Source of the DNA: Candidatus Gastranaerophilales bacterium
Lineage (GTDB): Bacteria > Cyanobacteriota > Vampirovibrionia > Gastranaerophilales > Gastranaerophilaceae
NCBI GenBank assembly: GCA_028693235.1
Contig: JAQUVW010000007.1
Span: 1 to 39,312 of the forward strand
DNA length: 39,312 nucleotides
Reading direction: 5' to 3'
In this document: piece after piece, positions 33,917 to 39,312 of the stretch
Numbering within the stretch: position 1 is the first letter of the stretch
Layout: every line of letters starts with the position of its first letter
Notes under the pieces: model-generated
The model's database searches: none
Told to the model about the DNA's origin: nothing
Seen by the model: the letters and a program-made list of their open reading frames with translations, nothing else
Translations under genes and position numbers: made by a program

Positions 33917-35566
33917 TTAATTTTTTTCAACATTACTTTTTGATAGCAGAGCAGGCTTTTTTAATGGGATTATAAATCCGAAAGTGTTGCCTTTCCCTTT
34001 TTCGCTTATAGCTATCATTTGTCCGCTATGTTTTTTAATTATTTCTTTTGACAAATAAAGCCCCAATCCATTACCGATTTGTCTGAATTTTGTTGCGTTT
34101 GAGATGTATTTTTCAAATAAACCTTGAAGTTCTTCCTTGTTGATATACAAGCTGTCATTGTGTACCGTGAACTTGAAATCTTCCTCGTCATTAGAGAGTC
34201 GTATGGTTATTTTTGTGCGAGATGTAGTATAAGAAACGGCATTTGAGATAAGGTTTGTTATTACTCTTTTTAGCTCTATTTTATCCCCTTCGATAAAATT
34301 TTGAGTAAGATTGTTTTCAACAATGACTTTTTGTTCTCTTTCTTCAATGAGATAAGCTAACTCAGTAATGCTGTTGTTGACTATGTCCATAACCTCAAAT
34401 GGTTCATATTGCAGAATGTATCGCCCGTCTTCTTGTTTGTATGTTGTGAGAATCGTTGAAATCATGTTTTTCATGAATTTACAAGAGTTCATTGTTTGTT
34501 TTAGTATGACTTTTTGTTCTTTCGTAATATCTCCGAAATGACCGTCTAAAGTTAGTTGCAAAGCTCTTATTTGTGCTGAAACAGGAGTCTTTAAGTCATG
34601 TGTCAGTGTTGCAATGAATGTTTCTTTTTGCTTCTCATTTTCTTTATATATAGTTATATCTCTGACTATAACAACAAAATCTGTTACTTTCCCTCTACCG
34701 TTTAGCACAGGGGCTTTGTGAATTTCGCCATGGAATTTTTTACCCGCTAAATCTAATGTTAAATCTTTTATTATAGCTTTTTTGTCGAAAGTTATTTGGT
34801 TATCTTCTTTTCGACATTGTTCAAGTTGAGCTTCAGGAAGATAATTCTCTAGAGAAATTGGGTCCATATTGTTTTCATCAATATTTAATATTCTTTTTAG
34901 CTCTCGGTTTCCGAATATAATGTTGTTATCAATATTTTTAATGAATGCTATATAAGGCAAGTTCTCAAAAAAAGCAACAAGAAGTGATTGCTTTTGCATA
35001 ACTTCCATACGCAAAAGTTCTCTTTGGGTTACATCTCTGCCTATTCCCATTAAACCTTTAAGCTCTCCATTAATAAAAAAAGGTGCTTTTACGATTTCTG
35101 CAACAATAGGTTTATTTGATAAAGTTCGAATTCTTTGTATATATTTGAATTGTTTTTGGCTTTTTAAAACAAATTCATCATTTTCTTTAATCAATCGTGC
35201 TGTTTCTTGCTCCAAAAGGTCTTTGTCTGTCAATCCAATAACGTTTTCTTTTTTGCCGAATTCATTAAAATCTATGAATGCTTTATTACAGTCTATGTAT
35301 CTAAAGTTCGTATCTTTAAGAAAAATCAAGTCAGGACAATATTTGAAGATATCTGATATTATTACTTTTTGCTCTGTGTATTTTTTAAATAAAAAGCTGT
35401 AATCTTTATGTTGTATATATATCAATCGAAGAAAAACAATAAGTATAATGAGCAAAATTGCATCTATAATTTTAACCTCAATGTAGGGAATAATGAAGCC
35501 GGCGATGACCAATATGATTCCTGTAATGGTTAGTATGTTTACCGTTGTTTTTTTATTCTTAAACAT
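33917..35566 (-). CDS. PAS-PAS sensor histidine kinase
   Basis: 549 residues from ATG 35566 (AAGG upstream; a TTG at 35599 would overlap the regulator gene). Two short membrane helices near the N-terminus (about 8-48) with almost no extracytoplasmic loop, then two PAS domains (about 65-185 and 195-310; ILKYCPDL-like IFKYCPDLIFLKD and ENLPYIAFIKNIDNN). The HisKA domain has the phospho-accepting His in ATLTHDLKTPVSAQ (about 330). The ATPase domain has NLISNAVSYT and GNGLGLYLSKEI. The sensing is probably cytoplasmic or within the membrane. It follows its regulator after 19 bases, so they form a two-component system. Confidence 0.92.
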   Translation of the reverse strand: MFKNKKTTVNILTITGIILVIAGFIIPYIEVKIIDAILLIILIVFLRLIYIQHKDYSFLFKKYTEQKVIISDIFKYCPDLIFLKDTNFRYIDCNKAFIDFNEFGKKENVIGLTDKDLLEQETARLIKENDEFVLKSQKQFKYIQRIRTLSNKPIVAEIVKAPFFINGELKGLMGIGRDVTQRELLRMEVMQKQSLLVAFFENLPYIAFIKNIDNNIIFGNRELKRILNIDENNMDPISLENYLPEAQLEQCRKEDNQITFDKKAIIKDLTLDLAGKKFHGEIHKAPVLNGRGKVTDFVVIVRDITIYKENEKQKETFIATLTHDLKTPVSAQIRALQLTLDGHFGDITKEQKVILKQTMNSCKFMKNMISTILTTYKQEDGRYILQYEPFEVMDIVNNSITELAYLIEEREQKVIVENNLTQNFIEGDKIELKRVITNLISNAVSYTTSRTKITIRLSNDEEDFKFTVHNDSLYINKEELQGLFEKYISNATKFRQIGNGLGLYLSKEIIKKHSGQMIAISEKGKGNTFGFIIPLKKPALLSKSNVEKN

Positions 35567-35585
35567 ATATGACCTTATTGCTTGT

Positions 35586-36257
35586 CTAGTGCTGTTCAAC
35601 CAAGTTTAATTTAGTTGCTTTTACTGCGGCTTGAACCCTGTCTTGAACATCTAGTTTTACTAAAATACTCGCAACATGTGCTTTTATTGTATGGGTGCTT
35701 ACCATTATTTCCGTTGCGATTTCAGGGTTTGTCTTACCTTGAATCATTAGTTTTAATACTTCTTTTTCTCTGTCTGAAAGTTTTATGTCATTATTTGGTA
35801 CAGGGTATAGATTGTTAATGTTTGATATGTCTGGTCTGGGCATGTATTTTGCCGGAATTGAGGCAACCTGAGAGTCTAACCATAAAGCACCTTTTGTTAC
35901 ACTGGCTATAGCATTCACTATGGTTTCATCGTCAGGGTCTTTCATGCAATAAGCGTCAGCTCCTGCTGAAATTGATGCTAAAACTGTATCATCTTTTTCA
36001 TGTGAAGTGAGGACTATTATTTTTGTAGAAGGATATTTTTCTTTCAATAACTTTGTTGCTTCGATTCCATTCATTCCCGGCAATCCTAAGTCCATAAAAA
36101 TAATATCGGCAACTTCTTTTTGCATTGCTAATATACATTCTTCTGCCGCTTCAAAATCTCCGAGGATTTTTAATCCTTTAATTCCTGCCAATGTGTGTTT
36201 TAAACCGACTCTTGTAAGGAGATAATCTTCGACTATATAAATTGAAATTTTATTCAT
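35586..36257 (-). CDS. NarL/FixJ-family response regulator
   Basis: 223 residues. Receiver domain with IVEDYL, phosphorylatable Asp56 in FMDLGLPGMNG, VLTSHE and CMKD, then a LuxR-type helix-turn-helix, LSDREKEVLKLMIQGKTNPEI. It is co-transcribed with the kinase that follows it. It is a close paralog of the regulator at 20623-21306; the DNA-recognition helices (VSVHTAKAHVCSIL versus VSTHTIKAHVASIL) are very alike, so target sites may overlap. A palindrome at 36286-36304 in its leader is a candidate operator. ATG 36257 has GAGG about 11 bases upstream. Confidence 0.92.
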   Translation of the reverse strand: MNKISIYIVEDYLLTRVGLKHTLAGIKGLKILGDFEAAEECILAMQKEVADIIFMDLGLPGMNGIEATKLLKEKYPSTKIIVLTSHEKDDTVLASISAGADAYCMKDPDDETIVNAIASVTKGALWLDSQVASIPAKYMPRPDISNINNLYPVPNNDIKLSDREKEVLKLMIQGKTNPEIATEIMVSTHTIKAHVASILVKLDVQDRVQAAVKATKLNLVEQH

Positions 36258-36285
36258 ATAGATATGTCCTCGTATAACTTCACAG

Positions 36286-36304
36286 AAGTTACCACTGGTA
36301 ACTT
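36286..36304 (-). promoter_or_regulatory. perfect inverted repeat in the regulator-kinase leader
   Basis: AAGTTACC-ACT-GGTAACTT, eight-base arms. A third AAGTTA half-site follows on the minus strand (plus-strand TAACTT at about 36275-36280). A -10-like TATATT lies just upstream on the minus strand (about 36305-36310). The arrangement suits binding of a dimeric LuxR-type regulator, perhaps the encoded one; a hairpin in the mRNA leader is the alternative. Confidence 0.55.
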
Positions 36305-36411
36305 AATATAGTATTTTTTGATGCTACTTTTATATTAACCAAGTGGCTATAGTTTTATTTTATTATAAGTATTCAAATATTTACTGCAATGTTTAATTTA
36401 ATAAAAAGACA

Positions 36412-36438
36412 AAAACGGAGACAATTTGTCTCCGTTTT
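36412..36438 (-). terminator. terminator after the lysozyme-like modular gene
   Basis: Arms AAAACGGAGACA (36412-36423) and TGTCTCCGTTTT (36427-36438) with a three-base loop. On the minus strand the stem runs into TTTTTGTCTTTTT. It lies 20 bases past the stop at 36458. The symmetry may also allow plus-strand action. Confidence 0.88.
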
Positions 36439-36457
36439 CAATTTAATATAGTTGATG

Positions 36458-38443
36458 CTATTCCATAATTGATTTAAGCATAACCATAACACCGAGTTGT
36501 TGATCATAGGCACTTGAGTCATAAACGCCGTCTGCGACATATTTACCACCGGAATAATTTGTGGTTCCTGCCCATACGTAAGGTGATGCTACACCTTTGT
36601 TTCTATATCCAAGACCGTTATATCTTTCTGCGTAATCGGCAATTGCATCTAGGTCATCAGAATTGTTTGCCAAACTTCCTTTATCTTGGCTGTTTATAGC
36701 GTCGATAGCAGCTTCTGTCCAATCGTTGAAGTTTTTGCCGGCGGGTACGTGCGTTGTCGGTTTTCCGAGTGGGTCGCCATTGTGAAGGTAAGTGTTGAAG
36801 TTACCTGAAGATTCTCTCCAGTGTATTGCCGCAACAAGTTCAGCAGGTACGCCGGTTGCTTCTGCAACTTTTTCATATTTGTCTTTATTGTCAGTGTATA
36901 ATTTTTTGAATTTTTCAAGGTCGGCTTTTTGAGAATCTGATAAGTTTTCTTCAAAATCAAATACAGGTCCGGTTCTGTTTTCTGCAATGACTTTGTCAGT
37001 TTTTTCCTTTTGTTCTGCTTGAGCAAGTTCTGTTTTAAGGGTTTGGATTTCCTTGTCTAAACCATCAACTTTAGTTTTCTTTTCACTTTCTAGGGATTTG
37101 ATTTTTTCATCAGTTTCTGCCTTTAATTCTTTAGTTTTTTCGGCAACTTTGTCTAATTTGTCTTTCATTTCAGGGTGGTCTTTAGCTAAAGTTTCAAGCA
37201 ATTTGTCTTTTTCTTCTTGAGCTTTAGTTTTAGCTTCTTGAGCTTTAGTTTTAGCTTCTTCAGCTTTGGTTTTATCTTCTTCTGCCTTTTTCTTGTCAGC
37301 TTCCAAAGTTTCTTTTTCTTTTGTTAAGTTGTCAATTTTTCCTTGTATATCAGCTTTTTTAGAGGCTGCGTCTTCAGCTTTTTCATCGACAGATGACATG
37401 CTACTTTGAAGATTGCCGATTTGTCCTTCTACGTCACTGATAGCTGTAGTTTTTGCTTCTATTGTGGCTGTAGCGTCTTGGATTTTTCCTTCAGCGTCTT
37501 GGATATTTTTGTCTTGAGTTGAGATTTCTTTTGCAAGTTCTTCACTCTTTTTGTCGTATTCTTGCTGAACTTTTTCATCGACTTTTTCTTCTTCCATAGC
37601 TTTTTGGACAGCTTCGTCGTATTTTTCTTGTTCAGCTTGAATTTTTTCTTCTGTATCTGTATTTACAGTTTCTTTTTCGGTTTCTTTTGTTTCTATTTCC
37701 TTTTTAATTTCATCAGGAGTTCTTGCATCCGCTGTTTCAGAGCTTGGATTTGTTGCAGAAGTATTTCCTGCTCCGTTGCTGCCTGAACTTGAGCCTGTGC
37801 CTCCTGTTCCTCCCACACCGCCTGATGGAGCACATTGGTAACTGCTTGATGGTGTGCTTGCGTTACTCGTTTTTGGAGAGTAAGTTTCTCCACGTTCTTG
37901 TTCTGCAGGGTCTTCGATATCTTCAAGTTTGCCTTCAGTTTCTGTTTCTGTTTCTGGGTCTAATGATTTTGCCACATTGCTGATAAGGTCAGAAAGATTA
38001 ACGTCTAAATCTTGAAATAATTTTTCGACATCATCAGATGAAATATTTCCGGAATCTGTGTCAAAAGCACTGATGTTTTTTAACATAGTTTGTATTTCGT
38101 CGTTGTCGATTTTTCCATCGTTATTTGCATCTGCTGCTTTTTGAACCTCTTTTACGTTAAGAAGCTCTTGTACCAGTTGAACGACACTCTTTTGTTCATC
38201 TGTCATATCGGCATCTTTGACATCTGTCGTGATTTCTTTCATTCCGTCTTCATCTTCTTCAACGAAATATTTCATTGAATTTGCGATGTCAAAAGATACA
38301 CCTTGTGCAAATATAGACTCACCTGCTATTCCTTCTTGCTCTTTCGTTTGGGAGTCTTGAAGTTTTTTCAGGTCATCTTCATTTACTTTGCTTGTATCAA
38401 GCTTTCCGTTTTGTACCAGTTTTAATAATAAATCACGCCACAT
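36458..38443 (-). CDS. EF-hand / coiled-coil protein with C-terminal lysozyme-like domain
   Basis: 661 residues, strongly acidic and modular. Residues 1-160 include a canonical EF-hand loop DANNDGKIDNDE (105-116) and a degenerate second one (128-139), so calcium binding is likely. Residues 160-240 are a low-complexity linker (SSSYQCAPSGGVGGTGGTGS). Residues about 243-490 are an uninterrupted charged coiled coil with a repeated KTKAEEA/KTKAQEA unit. Residues about 505-661 resemble phage-type muramidase domains: ATGVPAELVAAIHWRESSGN (likely catalytic Glu544), YLHNGDPLGKPTTHVPAGK, YAERYNGLGYR and SPYVWAGTTNYSGGKYVADG. No signal peptide is visible, so export, if any, uses another route. The coiled coil is shared with the next gene upstream. 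ATG 38443, weak ribosome site. Confidence 0.85.
   Translation of the reverse strand: MWRDLLLKLVQNGKLDTSKVNEDDLKKLQDSQTKEQEGIAGESIFAQGVSFDIANSMKYFVEEDEDGMKEITTDVKDADMTDEQKSVVQLVQELLNVKEVQKAADANNDGKIDNDEIQTMLKNISAFDTDSGNISSDDVEKLFQDLDVNLSDLISNVAKSLDPETETETEGKLEDIEDPAEQERGETYSPKTSNASTPSSSYQCAPSGGVGGTGGTGSSSGSNGAGNTSATNPSSETADARTPDEIKKEIETKETEKETVNTDTEEKIQAEQEKYDEAVQKAMEEEKVDEKVQQEYDKKSEELAKEISTQDKNIQDAEGKIQDATATIEAKTTAISDVEGQIGNLQSSMSSVDEKAEDAASKKADIQGKIDNLTKEKETLEADKKKAEEDKTKAEEAKTKAQEAKTKAQEEKDKLLETLAKDHPEMKDKLDKVAEKTKELKAETDEKIKSLESEKKTKVDGLDKEIQTLKTELAQAEQKEKTDKVIAENRTGPVFDFEENLSDSQKADLEKFKKLYTDNKDKYEKVAEATGVPAELVAAIHWRESSGNFNTYLHNGDPLGKPTTHVPAGKNFNDWTEAAIDAINSQDKGSLANNSDDLDAIADYAERYNGLGYRNKGVASPYVWAGTTNYSGGKYVADGVYDSSAYDQQLGVMVMLKSIME
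37215..37277 (-). repeat. three 21-base tandem repeats in the coiled-coil coding part
   Basis: Units at 37215-37235, 37236-37256 (identical) and 37257-37277 (a few changes). On the minus strand each codes seven residues of the KTKAQEA type, one heptad of the coiled coil. Slippage here would change coil length in whole heptads without breaking the frame. Confidence 0.85.
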
Positions 38444-38481
38444 ATTGGTTTTTCCCTTTTTATTTTATCCCTATCCATGAC

Positions 38482-38502
38482 GGTATAGACTACCGCTATA
38501 CC
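38482..38502 (-). promoter_or_regulatory. inverted repeat upstream of the lysozyme-like modular gene
   Basis: GGTATAG-ACTACCG-CTATACC, seven-base perfect arms and a seven-base loop, 39 bases before the start codon on the minus strand. It may be a regulator site or an mRNA leader hairpin. There is no T-run, so it is not a terminator. Confidence 0.5.
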
Positions 38503-38615
38503 ATGATTATCGGCATTTTAAGATGTTTACTTTAAGACATGGAGAAAGAGATTTAGAATGTGTTAATAATTTGTAACAAAAAAGATTTTTTAATAAAGTC
38601 ATTTTTGTTGTGGGT

Positions 38616-39312
38616 TTAGCCCATTGAAACAATTGCTCTTATTGTGCTCATATCGCGGTCTTTATATGCTACACAACTGCTTGAACTTCCGGAAGTGTTA
38701 CCTTCGATTGTTTTAATGTTGTAACCGTCACCTGAGTCGACTAATATTCCGACGTGGTCAGAGTTGTTGTCGCCATCCCAGTCAAATAAAACCATATCAC
38801 CCGGTTTTGCTTGACTTATGTCAATTACGGCACCTGCTGCTGATGCTTCGCTGTATAAGGTCGGACAATATGCAGGGTTTGAGGAGTTTTTGTACCAATC
38901 AGGGAGATTGTCTAATCCTACGCCTTCGCCAAGTGCCATTCTTACGAAGTCTGCACACCATGCTCCTGAGTCAAATTGGTAACCTTTTTCTTTAAAGACT
39001 TTTCGCATTTCGTCTTCGCTCATTCCTTCAAATTGTTTTGCGAATTCAATGGCTGCAGCTTGGTCACCTGTCATATTTTCTTTAAGGACTTTATCCGTCT
39101 TTTCTTTTTGTTCAGCTTGAGCAAGCTCTGTTTTAAGAGTTTGGATTTCACCGTTCAGTCCATCGGTTTTTGTATCTCTTGTTGATTCAAGTTCTTTGAT
39201 ATTCTTGTCGGTTTCTTCTTTTATTTCTTTTGTTTTTTCTTCTACTTTGTTTAATTTATCCTTTATTTCAGGGTGCTCTTTTGCCATTGTATCAAGCAAT
39301 TTGTCTTTTTCA
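38616..39312 (-). CDS. coiled-coil protein with C-terminal CHAP hydrolase domain (5' part outside window)
   Basis: The last 232 residues are visible; the frame is open to the window edge. The first 80 or so (EKDKLLDTMAKEHPEIKDKL to IQTLKTELAQAEQKEKTDKV) are nearly the same as residues 412-485 of the neighbouring protein. After ENMTG the sequences diverge. The rest is a CHAP (NlpC/P60-like) amidase/endopeptidase domain: catalytic Cys in SGAWCADFVRMAL, His in DHVGILV and a polar residue in TIEGNTSG. Such domains cut peptide cross-links of peptidoglycan. The upstream domains are unknown but may repeat the EF-hand and linker. It has the same orientation as the lysozyme-like gene, 172 bases apart. 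Confidence 0.85.
   Translation of the reverse strand, partial: EKDKLLDTMAKEHPEIKDKLNKVEEKTKEIKEETDKNIKELESTRDTKTDGLNGEIQTLKTELAQAEQKEKTDKVLKENMTGDQAAAIEFAKQFEGMSEDEMRKVFKEKGYQFDSGAWCADFVRMALGEGVGLDNLPDWYKNSSNPAYCPTLYSEASAAGAVIDISQAKPGDMVLFDWDGDNNSDHVGILVDSGDGYNIKTIEGNTSGSSSSCVAYKDRDMSTIRAIVSMG

Noticed and set aside
37215-37277. CRISPR-like array
   Set aside because: The units are directly adjacent with no spacers and lie in frame inside a coiled coil.
37562-37983. Phe- and Leu-rich plus-strand frames opposite the coiled-coil gene
   Set aside because: Antisense of Lys/Glu-rich coding sequence always gives such frames; no start signals.

Overview
The window (39,312 bases, AT-rich) looks like a chromosomal piece of a diderm, anaerobic, fermentative bacterium. 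My best guess is a gut Melainabacteria/Vampirovibrionia-type relative of Cyanobacteria (order Gastranaerophilales). This rests on overall style: AT-rich coding, AdhE with Rex, PerR with rubrerythrin, a PilT ATPase, an MlaE-type permease implying an outer membrane, NarL-type regulators, and lineage-specific proteins carrying an N-terminal NPNFKG-like motif. No phylogenetic marker was compared, so the assignment is inference; other AT-rich anaerobic lineages are not excluded.

Layout. 1-660: end of an rRNA operon (3' part of 23S, 5S, terminator). 699-4380: a CHASE2 adenylate cyclase overlapping an RqcH/NFACT ribosome-rescue gene. 4377-5343: a sparse region with a frameshifted small ribbon-helix-helix-like gene on the minus strand, then the adhE promoter and a Rex operator. 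5344-8877: adhE and rex, each with a Rex-type palindrome upstream, so they probably form a small NADH-sensing circuit. 9156-11839: YitT-family membrane protein and aspS. 11920-20502: dnaA, then a tightly packed cell-wall cluster, murF-mraY-murD-ftsW-murG-folC, with start/stop overlaps. 20623-23083: a solo NarL-type response regulator, a MenG/UbiE-like methyltransferase, a 63-residue unknown protein and a SIMPL-domain protein.

23226-26059: tRNA-Ser(UGA), a structured stretch that may be an RNA of its own or a leader, an APC permease and pilT. 26048-29984 (minus): ilvE with an overlapping mlaE-like gene, and a 708-residue membrane-associated protein of unknown function. 30310-33852: mutL, a divergent YkgJ-like Cys-cluster protein, and a perR-rubrerythrin operon with a Per-box-like palindrome. 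33917-36257 (minus): a NarL-type regulator followed by a PAS-PAS histidine kinase. 36458-39312 (minus): two neighbouring modular proteins that share a long coiled coil but end in different peptidoglycan-hydrolase domains, one lysozyme-like and one CHAP. The second runs off the window.

The most unusual items are this modular hydrolase pair, the 708-residue protein, the broken or frameshifted ribbon-helix-helix gene, and several structured non-coding stretches (8879-8985, 23320-23458, and a plus-strand terminator at 30237-30269 with no plus-strand gene to serve). All calls come from reading the sequence; no database search was run.
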